From NCBI RefSeq assembly GCF_002135375.1, contig NZ_NEGH01000011.1:1-64000 (forward strand): a DNA stretch of 64,000 nt, written 5' to 3'. Positions 56,205 to 64,000 of this stretch are shown piece after piece. The DNA comes from Acinetobacter sp. ANC 4558 (lineage in GTDB: Bacteria > Pseudomonadota > Gammaproteobacteria > Pseudomonadales > Moraxellaceae). The notes under the pieces were generated by a model that was given only the letters and a program-made list of their open reading frames with translations, did no database searches and was not told the DNA's origin. Positions within the stretch are counted from its first letter, which is position 1. Each line of letters begins with the position of its first letter. Position numbers and translations under genes: made by a program.

Positions 56205-57152
56205 ATGAAAAAAGTGATTCCTTTTGTTTGTGATGTAAATTGTTCAGGTATACAAGAATGGATATCTGTGTTGCAAAAGGCGATGCCTGAGCTACAAATT
56301 ATCTTACTGGATGAACTTGACGAAGCAACACGTGCAACATGTGACGTAGCAATTGTTGCCAATCCAAATCCGAATGATTTGAAAAAACTGATCAATCTTA
56401 AATGGGTTCATAGTGTGTGGGCGGGTGTTGAACGGCTTGTGAATGACTTACATGATCAACATGAGATTAAGGTTGTAAGATTAGTTGATCCACAGTTATC
56501 GAAGACCATGGCAGAAGCTGTTCTTGCGTGGACTTTATATTTGCACCGTGACATGCCACGATATGCAAAACAGCAACGAAATAAAATATGGTTGGATCAT
56601 GACTATATTCCAGCCGAAGAAAAAACGATTTCTATTTTGGGATTAGGTGCATTAGGCACTCTTTCGGCAAAGAAATTAAGAACTGCTGGGTTTAATGTAT
56701 CTGGATGGAGTAGAACGCTAAAAAGTATTCCAGAAATAACTTGCTATGCTGGAGAGCAAGGTTTATCTGAAATGCTAGAAACGACCAATATCTTAATTTG
56801 TTTATTGCCATTGACACCTCAAACTAAAGAAATCGTGAGTCATCACTTATTAAAAAAACTTCCGAAAAATTCGTCGATTATTAATTTTAGTCGCGGATCA
56901 ATTATTGATGATATTGCTTTACGTGAAGCACTGGATCAACGGCATTTAGCACATGCGGTATTAGACGTTTTTGATCAAGAACCGTTACCTTCAAATTCAT
57001 GGCATTGGAGTCATGAGCATGTCACGGTTTTACCCCATATATCCGCACCGACAAATCGTAAAACTGCATCAATCATTGTTGCCCATAATATTCAAAAATA
57101 TCGTGATACGGGCATTATTCCTTCTTTTGTGAATCGAGAAATTGGTTATTAA
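56205..57152 (+). CDS. D-2-hydroxyacid dehydrogenase (GhrA-like)
   Basis: A 315-residue NAD(P)-dependent dehydrogenase. GLGALGTLSAKKL is the Rossmann motif, NFSRGSIIDD holds the substrate Arg, DVFDQEPLP the acid, and VLPHISAPT the catalytic His, as in glyoxylate/hydroxypyruvate reductase A. The ATG at 56205 is preferred over upstream TTG codons, although its ribosome site (GACGG) is weak. Confidence 0.82.
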   Translation: MKKVIPFVCDVNCSGIQEWISVLQKAMPELQIILLDELDEATRATCDVAIVANPNPNDLKKLINLKWVHSVWAGVERLVNDLHDQHEIKVVRLVDPQLSKTMAEAVLAWTLYLHRDMPRYAKQQRNKIWLDHDYIPAEEKTISILGLGALGTLSAKKLRTAGFNVSGWSRTLKSIPEITCYAGEQGLSEMLETTNILICLLPLTPQTKEIVSHHLLKKLPKNSSIINFSRGSIIDDIALREALDQRHLAHAVLDVFDQEPLPSNSWHWSHEHVTVLPHISAPTNRKTASIIVAHNIQKYRDTGIIPSFVNREIGY

Positions 57153-57632
57153 TGAGGATGGTAATGGCTTGCATTTATTTTTAAAGCTAAAGTCTCAACA
57201 ATAAAGGTAGATTGCATTTTTAGGCAATAGTTATCTCAAATGGCTAGGTCGTCTATTTGATAGATTGATCTGGAATAATGCAATAAAACAGACATTTTGA
57301 AGTGTCTGTAACCACAAAAAATGGGTGATAACTTCTATTCGATGTATTCTCAACGTACATTGTGCTTTGATTGCTAGATTATGATTACTTCTTAAGTAGC
57401 GACCATAGTTGTGATTATAAATGAATGATAAAAATATCGCATTGGGACTGTACGAAATAAAACAAGAATGGCAATTAGAGGTGTTGGAAAAACAACTTTT
57501 TTGTTGGAATTTAAAATGGAAAACCAACAATTAAATTAATAAATTTTATAAGTAATTGAAATAAATGATAAATTAATTTGGCATGATTACTGCTAAATAT
57601 GGATATGAAATTTTAAAAGATAAGGAAAATTC
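57153..57632. other. Upstream region of the sulfur-type operon
   Basis: No convincing gene on either strand; a 99-codon minus-strand frame at 57231-57530 has no recognisable features. It carries the promoter at 57579 and an inverted repeat TTGTTGG-N16-CCAACAA (57501-57530), centred about 90 bp before the predicted start, a candidate activator site. Confidence 0.5.
57579..57594 (+). promoter_or_regulatory. Probable sigma54 (-24/-12) promoter of the desulfinase operon
   Basis: TGGCAT, five bases, then CTGCT; the GG at 57580-57581 and GC at 57592-57593 are exactly 10 bases apart. It lies 39 bp before the first start codon. SfnR-type sigma54 activators control sulfone and sulfonate genes in Pseudomonas, which fits the operon content. 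Confidence 0.7.
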
Positions 57633-58697
57633 ATGTCCGTTGTTATTGATGAAGTTGAAGAAATTCAAGAAACTCATTCAGGGTTATCTCATATTTGGAT
57701 TACTAGATGTCCAGTACCAACAGCAACAGGTATTTCATTAAAGCGTGGGACGTTAAGAAAAAAATTTGAACACCAAGGGATTGATATTGAAGTTCTGCAA
57801 GATGCCAATAAAGGACTTTCAATTCATCATTTTGACCATAAATTACCAGCTTTATTCCGTGAAGGTGGCAATGTTCCAGCATTGGCAGCACTTTCAGAAG
57901 GGGCACCAAGTCGTTTAATTGGATTGACGTGGATTGATGAATGGCAAGTATTAATTGTACGCCCAGACTCAAATATTAGTCATCCTGAACATTTGAAAGG
58001 TGTAAGAGTTGCTTTACCAGAATATGCAGAAAAACGTGCAGGAAGTATTTTCCGCGCCATGTCATTACAAGGCATTCGCGGTGCTTTACAGTTAGCAAAC
58101 TTAAGTTTTAGAGATGTTAAATTTGTTGAAGTACCTGAGCGTGCTGAATCTGTGAATAAAGAAATCAGACGTGATGCAAGCTCATATTGGTCAGGTTTAG
58201 ATGCACTCTTAACAGGTGACGTTGATGCAGTATATGTAAAAGGTGCATCTGCAGTTGAAGCAGCAACTAAACGTGGTTTAAAAGTCGGAATTGATCTTGA
58301 TCAATTTGAAGACTTCACTTCACGTGTAAACAATGGTACTCCACGTCCAATTACAGTCCATAAAGATTTACTTAAAGATCATTTTGAAATTGTGGTTGAT
58401 TTCTTAGAAGAATTATTTGATACCGCAGACTGGGCATCTGAAAATTTAGATGAAGTATTAAATATTTTACAAGATGAAACGATTGCAGGTGCAGAAAGTG
58501 TTGCAACAGCTTATCGCAATGATTTTCATAAATCCTTACATCCGTCTTTAAGCCATGATCGTTTAGAACTATTAAAACAACAAAAAGATTTTCTTTGGTT
58601 ACACGGCTTTTTAGAGCGAGATATTGATCTCGATGCTTGGATAGATGACGGTCCATTACAAGAAGTACTAAAACGCCGTAAAAATAAAGCAATTTAA
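57633..58697 (+). CDS. DszB-like sulfinate desulfinase / ABC-type binding fold protein
   Basis: A 354-residue protein with the periplasmic-binding-protein fold but no signal peptide, like DszB (2'-hydroxybiphenyl-2-sulfinate desulfinase). The DszB catalytic set is kept: Cys26 in TRCPVP, His66 and Arg76 (FREGGNVPAL), with the His-to-Arg spacing of 10 as in DszB. The C-terminal pattern LSHDRLELLKQQKDFLW also parallels DszB. Expected reaction: release of sulfite from an organic sulfinate. AAGGAAA precedes the ATG. It is first in the operon. A non-catalytic binding role is the alternative. Confidence 0.75.
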   Translation: MSVVIDEVEEIQETHSGLSHIWITRCPVPTATGISLKRGTLRKKFEHQGIDIEVLQDANKGLSIHHFDHKLPALFREGGNVPALAALSEGAPSRLIGLTWIDEWQVLIVRPDSNISHPEHLKGVRVALPEYAEKRAGSIFRAMSLQGIRGALQLANLSFRDVKFVEVPERAESVNKEIRRDASSYWSGLDALLTGDVDAVYVKGASAVEAATKRGLKVGIDLDQFEDFTSRVNNGTPRPITVHKDLLKDHFEIVVDFLEELFDTADWASENLDEVLNILQDETIAGAESVATAYRNDFHKSLHPSLSHDRLELLKQQKDFLWLHGFLERDIDLDAWIDDGPLQEVLKRRKNKAI

Positions 58698-58716
58698 TAG
58701 AAATAGGAATTAAACC

Positions 58717-59430
58717 ATGACTGCAATTATTCAAACATCACTTTCAAGTGAACTCACAGATTTTATTGAAGAACATAGAAAAATAGCGGAGTTTGCATTT
58801 GAAGTTTTTCGTAATACTTCGACCATTACTGCAAATGGGACAGTGAATTTCGTTGAACGTGGACCTGAAAACACGTTGGTTACGTTTAACTATGCAGGAC
58901 CTTGGTCTCCAGAACGAAAAAGTAAAGTGCTGGTTGAAACATTAGAGGGAGAAGTACTCTCTGGTCGTAAGGGGGCAGGTGGTCGCTACAATAAATTATT
59001 TCGTGAACATGCTGATGTGACGACGATTTCACATGTACATGCACCAAATTTAGGGGCATGGGCGCAAACACATCGGACTTTGCCAATTCGTTATGTTCCA
59101 GTACAGCGCTTTCATTTATTTAAAGAATTGCCTGTTTATATTGATCGTCGTCAAGCGGAAGTTGATTTCATTTTAGATCAGCTACGTATTGATAGTGATT
59201 ACCGCGCCATTTTAGAAGCCAATGGTGGTGCAACAGTTTGGGGGCGTAAGGGGTTACAAGAGACTGCTGAATTTATTTTATTGCTTGAAGAAGGTGCACA
59301 AATTCAGCTTTTGGCGGAATTGATTGGTGGAAGTCGTGAATACGGTCAAGGTGTATTACATCAACAATGGAAAATGAGTGGATTAACAGATAAAGCGAAA
59401 GCATTGGGTTTATTACCACAAAGCGAATAA
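58717..59430 (+). CDS. Class II aldolase/adducin-family protein
   Basis: A 237-residue protein of the fuculose-phosphate-aldolase fold. ISHVHAPNLG holds two of the usual metal His residues and GRKGAGGRYNKLF the phosphate-type loop. The third metal His, normally in an NHG motif, appears to be absent (EANGGATVWGRKG), so activity may be altered. It lies 19 nt after the desulfinase gene. It could process the carbon skeleton left after desulfonation, but this is a guess. Confidence 0.78.
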   Translation: MTAIIQTSLSSELTDFIEEHRKIAEFAFEVFRNTSTITANGTVNFVERGPENTLVTFNYAGPWSPERKSKVLVETLEGEVLSGRKGAGGRYNKLFREHADVTTISHVHAPNLGAWAQTHRTLPIRYVPVQRFHLFKELPVYIDRRQAEVDFILDQLRIDSDYRAILEANGGATVWGRKGLQETAEFILLLEEGAQIQLLAELIGGSREYGQGVLHQQWKMSGLTDKAKALGLLPQSE

Positions 59431-59476
59431 ACGCAAATCGATTTAGGCATTCAAAAGTAAAGATGTAGAGAGAATT

Positions 59477-60670
59477 ATGGCTGTAAAACTTTTGTGGTAT
59501 TTAACATCTCCAGATGGTCCTTATCCATGGTTAGAAAATGGACGTTGGGATACGGATTATGAACATTTAAAGCAAGTTGCTATTACAGCAGATCGGGTGG
59601 GATTTTATGGCTCACTCATGGGTACAAGTGAATATGAAACACTAGCTGTTGCAGCAAGTCTTATTCCGTTCACAGAGCGATTAAAATTTTTAGTGGCTCA
59701 ACATCCAGGAGAAGTTCAGCCTGCTGTCTTAGCAAAATATGCACAAACCTTTGATGCATTTTCCAAAGGGCGATTGTTATTTAATGTTGTGAATGGAAAT
59801 GACAGAGGTTTGGCTGCTTTAGGTATTCATTACAGCCATGATGAACGTTATGACTTTAGTAAAGAATATTGGACTGCGTTCCAACAAAATTACCTAGGCG
59901 ATACTTCTGGGTTTGAAGGGAAGTTTGTAAAAATTTCACCTCGTCAAGAAAGTGCTTCTCCGATGGGGAAATGGCGAGGTCCGACCCAAAGTAAAGGAAT
60001 TGAGTTATGGGGGGCAGGGACGTCAGACAAGGGTGTTGAACATTCTGTAGCACTATTAGATGTCTATCTTAGCTTTGCCAATACCCCCCCACTTTTGGGC
60101 GCTAAATTTAAAAAAGTTGCAGAAAAGGCAGCGGAAGTGGGTAGAACACTTGAGTTTGGTACTCGCTTACAAATTATTGTGAGAGAAACAGAAGAAGAAG
60201 CTTGGCAATATGCTCAATCTTTATTAGACAAACTTGATGTGAACTATGCAATTGAAGCAGTAAAACGTCAGTTACCAGCAGGTGAAAGCTTTGAAACGTA
60301 CCAAAGTCCTCATCCACAAGTGCAAAGAAACTTGGAATTATTAAGACAAGGCATTTTACCCAAAGCGAAAGATTTTGAAATTTATCCAAATGTGTGGACA
60401 GGTCCGTCTTTGTTTGGGTTTGATATTTTAAATCCTGCTGCAGGAACCGCTTTAGTCGGTAGTGCTGAAAAGATTGCTGAACGTATTAAAGAATATGAAA
60501 GTTATGGTGTGTCAGCATTTATTTTATCTGGCTTTCCTTTAATTAGTGAAGTTTATCGTGTGGCAGATTTACTGTTCCCATTACTTGACTTAGATCATGG
60601 TTTTGAATTGCCCAATCTGAAGAATAAATCAGATTCAGGTATTTCTCATCAGACTAAAACAGTCGCTTAA
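59477..60670 (+). CDS. SsuD-like flavin-dependent (luciferase-like) monooxygenase
   Basis: A 397-residue TIM-barrel LLM enzyme close to the alkanesulfonate monooxygenase SsuD. DRVGFYGSLMGTSEYE, FLVAQHPGEVQPAVLAKYA and GRLLFNVVNGND are SsuD-type segments. It should use FMNH2 and oxygen to split a C-S bond or oxidise an organosulfur compound; a separate flavin reductase is needed and none is seen nearby. AGAGAG precedes the ATG. Confidence 0.87.
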   Translation: MAVKLLWYLTSPDGPYPWLENGRWDTDYEHLKQVAITADRVGFYGSLMGTSEYETLAVAASLIPFTERLKFLVAQHPGEVQPAVLAKYAQTFDAFSKGRLLFNVVNGNDRGLAALGIHYSHDERYDFSKEYWTAFQQNYLGDTSGFEGKFVKISPRQESASPMGKWRGPTQSKGIELWGAGTSDKGVEHSVALLDVYLSFANTPPLLGAKFKKVAEKAAEVGRTLEFGTRLQIIVRETEEEAWQYAQSLLDKLDVNYAIEAVKRQLPAGESFETYQSPHPQVQRNLELLRQGILPKAKDFEIYPNVWTGPSLFGFDILNPAAGTALVGSAEKIAERIKEYESYGVSAFILSGFPLISEVYRVADLLFPLLDLDHGFELPNLKNKSDSGISHQTKTVA

Positions 60671-60680
60671 GAGGAAGTTC

Positions 60681-60911
60681 ATGACACAACATTCAGCTCG
60701 TTCAATTGGGTTCAAGCACTCTCTGGTTACGATGTTCGTCCAAAGGATTGAAACTGGTTTATTTCGACAATTTATGAATGATCAGCCCAATTTTTTTTGT
60801 ACGTGCTGGATGCTGTGGCTTCAACAGAGCTTTTGGAAACACACCATAAATACGCACATGCAAACGAGTCAATTTAAATCTTCAGATGCAAATCTGTGGC
60901 TAAACATCTAA
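60681..60911 (+). pseudogene. Short broken ORF between monooxygenase and binding-protein genes
   Basis: An ATG at 60681 with a strong GAGGA site opens a 76-codon frame without recognisable domain. Another frame of the same DNA reads FLYVLDAVASTELLETHHKY with stops on either side, weakly like the C-terminus of SfnB/DszC-type acyl-CoA-dehydrogenase-fold monooxygenases. The good ribosome site and the operon position suggest a decayed gene. Confidence 0.4.
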
Positions 60912-60932
60912 ACCAGCAATGAGATGGTAACA

Positions 60933-62504
60933 ATGAGCAAAATTACACGTAGAGAATTATTTAAACATACTGGTTTAGGTTTAGGAACAATTGCGGCTGC
61001 AAGTTTAATCGGCTGTTCTCGTTCAGATGCACCTGCAGAACCTTCGGCAAATCAATCAGCTCAGGATCATGAACCTCAAAAAGGTGGTGTGATTAAAATT
61101 GGTGTGATTAATGGGAATCAAGCAGGAAATTTAGACGCGCATAAACCCATTGGAATGTCTAGTGCATTTCGTGGATGGCCTCTATATGCAAAACTTTGGG
61201 AATGGGGTCGTGATATTCAGCCACAATTGGCTTTGGCTGAATTTGCTGAACCGAATGCAGATGGAACCAAATGGACCATTCGACTAAAGAAAGGCTTAGA
61301 ATTTCATCACGGTAAGACGATTACAGCAGATGACGTTATTTTCTCGGTACGTCGCCTCACAGATCCTCAGCTTGCATCTCCATTTGCAGCCTATTTATAT
61401 TCTTTACAACGAGATTCAATTAAAAAACTTGATGAGTACACCATTGAAATTCCATTTGCACAGGACAAAGGCTTAGTTGCATTACCTGAAGCATGGATGA
61501 GTTGGGGAGGAATTGTTCCAACAGATTATGATCCTGTAACGAATATTGTTGGTGCAGGTCCTTTCAAACTTGAAAGTTTTACTCCAGGACAACGTTCTCG
61601 ATTTGTCCGTTTTGAAAATTATTGGAAACCGAACCAACCGTATGCAGATGCGATTGAGGTAATTGATTTCAAAGATCAAACAGGTAGATTGGCGGCATTA
61701 CAATCTGGACAAATTGATATTGCAACAGGAATCCTTGCAGAACATTTACCCCTGATTCAAAAAAATTCGCAATTGAATGTTGTGGCATCTGAAACTGATG
61801 CTTGGCAATCATTTGATATGAATACTAAAAAACCACCATTTAATGATGTACGTGTACGCCAAGCTTTCCGATTGATTGCTAATCGTGATGATTTGGTTAA
61901 ACGTGCTTTGGTGGGGCAGGGACGTGTTGCAAATGATCTTTATTCATTTAGCGATCCTGTTTATAACCATGATATTGAACAGCGTAAACAAGATTTAGAT
62001 CAGGCAAAAGTATTATTAAAACAAGCAGGTTTTGACAATAATTTAAAGGTTGATCTTTATACAGGTCCAGACAGTAATGCGGCTTTAGTTTTTGCCCAAC
62101 ATGCAGCGCAAGCTGGTGTACTTGTCAATGTACGTCAGGTAGAGGCAGCAACATTTGCCGATGCAGTGAAACAAGACTGGGCATTTAGTACTGGTTCTGG
62201 TGTTTCACGTCCATTTTTATTAACGGTACTTCAAGTGGATGGGCCAGATGCTGCAAATAATAAAACACGATTTAAAAATGAGCGTTTTTCTGAATTAGTA
62301 CATGCTTCATTGCAACAGGCAGATCTAGAAAAACGGAAGAAATTGGTTCATGAAGCTCAGAAAATTCAACATGAAGAAGGTGGTTTACTTTTGTGGGGCT
62401 TTAGCAATGTATTAGATGCACACTCTAATAAAATTGGTGGAATTACCCCTGATCAGACAGGATTTTCAGGATGGCGTACCGATGGGTTTTGGCGCAGAGG
62501 GTAA
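60933..62504 (+). CDS. ABC transporter substrate-binding lipoprotein (SBP family 5, peptide/nickel type)
   Basis: A 523-residue extracytoplasmic binding protein. The N-terminus combines a Tat-like motif (TRRELFK, 5-11) with a lipobox (SLIGC, Cys28), so it may be exported folded and lipid-anchored. KKGLEFHHGKTITADDVIFS and NDVRVRQAFRLIANRDDLV are family 5 landmarks. ATG at 60933 is preferred; a start three codons earlier is possible. It precedes two DppB/DppC-type permease genes. Confidence 0.87.
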   Translation: MSKITRRELFKHTGLGLGTIAAASLIGCSRSDAPAEPSANQSAQDHEPQKGGVIKIGVINGNQAGNLDAHKPIGMSSAFRGWPLYAKLWEWGRDIQPQLALAEFAEPNADGTKWTIRLKKGLEFHHGKTITADDVIFSVRRLTDPQLASPFAAYLYSLQRDSIKKLDEYTIEIPFAQDKGLVALPEAWMSWGGIVPTDYDPVTNIVGAGPFKLESFTPGQRSRFVRFENYWKPNQPYADAIEVIDFKDQTGRLAALQSGQIDIATGILAEHLPLIQKNSQLNVVASETDAWQSFDMNTKKPPFNDVRVRQAFRLIANRDDLVKRALVGQGRVANDLYSFSDPVYNHDIEQRKQDLDQAKVLLKQAGFDNNLKVDLYTGPDSNAALVFAQHAAQAGVLVNVRQVEAATFADAVKQDWAFSTGSGVSRPFLLTVLQVDGPDAANNKTRFKNERFSELVHASLQQADLEKRKKLVHEAQKIQHEEGGLLLWGFSNVLDAHSNKIGGITPDQTGFSGWRTDGFWRRG

Positions 62505-62507
62505 GGT

Positions 62508-63659
62508 ATGACATCTCATACGAGTGAAATAGATAAGTCGATTGAACAAAAATCTGCAATGAAAAATTTTGAAATACCCGCTTGGTTACCGTGGTTTTTG
62601 ACACGGTTAGCACTAGGTGTATTGGTTGTGTTTGTGATTACATTGATTGTATTTATCGCGACACAAGCATTACCATCAGATCCTGCAAGAGTCATTTTGG
62701 GACCAGAAGCGCCAGATGAAACAGTTCAATTGCTAAGAGAACAGTTGGGTTTAACTCAACCGATTTTATTACAATATTGGCATTGGCTGAGTCAGTTATT
62801 TCAGGGCAATTTTGGCATTTCGATTGATTCACATGTTCCAGTTGCACAAATAATTGGTAACTTTTTTGGCAATACGATTGCATTAACTTGTTTAGTCCTT
62901 GTGATTACTATCCCTGTTTCTGTGGTATTGGGTGTGTGGTTAGCATTACATCGAGACAGCATCTTAGATCGAGTTGTTGTATCAACCTCAATTTTATTTA
63001 AAGCTGTACCAGGCTTTGTATTGGCAATATGGTTGATGATGTTTTTTTCAACATCGGTATTTCATATTTTACCTGCAGCGTCCTTATTAATTCCTGGTCA
63101 ATCTCCGTTTACTCAACTGGAATTTCTAATCTTACCTGTGATGACCTTATCGTTGTCACTGATCCCTTATTTAATGCGATTGGTGCGTGGCTCAATGATT
63201 GATGCATTGGAGTCTGATTATGTTACTGCGGCAAGAATGAGAGGAATTCCAGAGCGAAGAATTATTTGGCGTCATGTGCTCCCTAATGCCTTAGTTCCAG
63301 TGATTCAAGGTACCGCATTAAGCACACGTGTTTTATTGAGTGGTGCGTTGATTATTGAAGTGGTATTTAGTTATCCAGGCATTGGAAATGCTCTAAATGC
63401 AGCAATTGAAATGCGTGATATTCCAACAATTCAAGCCATTGTCCTGCTTTTAACGATTTGTGTGGTTGTCATTAATCTAATTGCTGACTTAATCACCACA
63501 TTATTAACGCCTAAAATTAGAACGACGAAAAAGCATAAAGCACGTTCACCAGGGCGTCGTCATGCCTTAAGTTTATGGAAGACGGGTCGTCCTATTACAG
63601 TTAAACCTGTAGATCGTCGTAATGCATTAAAAAATGTAAATAAAGGAGATGTTAAATGA
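62508..63659 (+). CDS. ABC transporter permease, DppB type
   Basis: A 383-residue inner-membrane protein with about six helices. ATQALPSDPARVILG and the EAA-loop region YVTAARMRGIPERRIIWRH are those of the first permease of peptide-type importers. It starts 3 nt after the binding-protein gene and carries a long basic C-terminal tail (residues about 340-383) beyond the last helix. It overlaps the next gene by 4 nt. Confidence 0.9.
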   Translation: MTSHTSEIDKSIEQKSAMKNFEIPAWLPWFLTRLALGVLVVFVITLIVFIATQALPSDPARVILGPEAPDETVQLLREQLGLTQPILLQYWHWLSQLFQGNFGISIDSHVPVAQIIGNFFGNTIALTCLVLVITIPVSVVLGVWLALHRDSILDRVVVSTSILFKAVPGFVLAIWLMMFFSTSVFHILPAASLLIPGQSPFTQLEFLILPVMTLSLSLIPYLMRLVRGSMIDALESDYVTAARMRGIPERRIIWRHVLPNALVPVIQGTALSTRVLLSGALIIEVVFSYPGIGNALNAAIEMRDIPTIQAIVLLLTICVVVINLIADLITTLLTPKIRTTKKHKARSPGRRHALSLWKTGRPITVKPVDRRNALKNVNKGDVK

Positions 63660-64000
63660 ATGCACTCCCAGAAAATAAGCATACATTTTTAAAACTTTTA
63701 TTGCGTGAACGCCAAATCCGTTTCGGTTTCATTGTCACCATTTTAGTTTTAGTTTTTGCATTAATTGGACCAAGTATTGCACCTTTTGAGCCAACTGCAT
63801 TAGTGGGTACAACATATGGTCAACCAGAAGGTCAGTCTTTATTAGGCTATGACTACATTGGTCACGATGTTTGGTCACGTGTTTTAACAGGTGGTACATC
63901 TGTGATTTGGATGACGCTTACTTCTAGTTTAATTGCGCTCATTATTGGTTCGAGTTTAGGAATTTTATCTGCATTTGCCCGAAATAAAGTAGATCAGTTT
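63656..64000 (+). CDS. ABC transporter permease, DppC type (partial, cut by the window edge)
   Basis: The first 115 codons of the partner permease: an N-terminal helix (FGFIVTILVLVFALIGP), the segment LLGYDYIGHDVWSRVLTGG typical of DppC, and the next helix. AAGGAG precedes the ATG, which overlaps the DppB-type stop (ATGA). ATPase genes presumably follow outside the window. Confidence 0.9.
   Translation, partial: MNALPENKHTFLKLLLRERQIRFGFIVTILVLVFALIGPSIAPFEPTALVGTTYGQPEGQSLLGYDYIGHDVWSRVLTGGTSVIWMTLTSSLIALIIGSSLGILSAFARNKVDQF

Noticed and set aside
57231..57530. A 99-codon minus-strand frame upstream of the desulfinase operon
   Set aside because: No domain or convincing ribosome site, and composition rich in Cys, His, Phe and Asn typical of chance frames in AT-rich DNA; it also covers the candidate activator site.

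Overview
The window looks like a chromosomal stretch of an Acinetobacter species. The base composition is AT-rich. It has a MopR-type phenol regulator with a phenol hydroxylase operon, a malonate decarboxylase cluster in the gene order mdcLMACDEGBH described for Acinetobacter, and IS debris of several families. It reads as a catabolic and accessory region built by repeated insertion and deletion.

Layout. (1) 1-2.1 kb: end of an IS256-family element, a broken IS3-family element and an IS5-family scrap. (2) 2.1-12.1 kb: a sigma54-type promoter followed by a co-directional cluster: Baeyer-Villiger monooxygenase, ester/lactone hydrolase, iron-type alcohol dehydrogenase, a sigma54-dependent activator, aldehyde dehydrogenase, an MHS-type transporter, two short-chain dehydrogenases and a thioesterase. 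Together these can turn an alcohol or ketone into an ester or lactone, hydrolyse it, and oxidise the product to an acid. (3) 12.1-13.9 kb: relics of IS5, IS481 and a Fic gene, then a gene-free stretch. (4) 13.9-22.7 kb: minus-strand phenol hydroxylase operon mopKLMNOP, then catA and an outer-membrane protein, with divergent mopR. Phenol goes to catechol and then to cis,cis-muconate. (5) 22.7-25.9 kb: nested IS wreckage (IS256, IS66, IS5). (6) 26.0-35.5 kb: GntR repressor (MdcY-like), divergent malonate uptake and decarboxylation operon, and nhaA. (7) 35.5-42.8 kb: a 3' fragment resembling ssrA, a type I restriction scar, an intact IS5-family element, and a decayed two-partner secretion/CdiA locus whose VENN border, toxin tail and possible membrane immunity protein are still readable. 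(8) 42.8-48.4 kb: T6SS module of VgrG, Tli4-like lipoprotein and lipase effector. (9) 48.5-55.2 kb: AraC regulator with a small unknown protein, then a minus-strand cluster (TorF-like porin, MHS transporter, DUF2817 hydrolase, class I amidotransferase-like peptidase) divergent from a LysR gene. (10) 55.5-57.2 kb: VOC protein and a 2-hydroxyacid dehydrogenase. (11) 57.6-64.0 kb: a sigma54-type promoter and an operon of DszB-like desulfinase, class II aldolase-like protein, SsuD-like flavin monooxygenase and a peptide-type ABC transporter that runs off the right edge.

The most interesting points are the last operon, a probable organosulfur scavenging system with the DszB Cys/His/Arg set conserved; the detailed sigma54 promoter architecture and intercistronic hairpins of the mop operon; and the remains of a contact-dependent inhibition locus with a frameshifted toxin tail overlapping a small membrane-protein gene. 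All function calls come from reading motifs and gene context; no database search was run.
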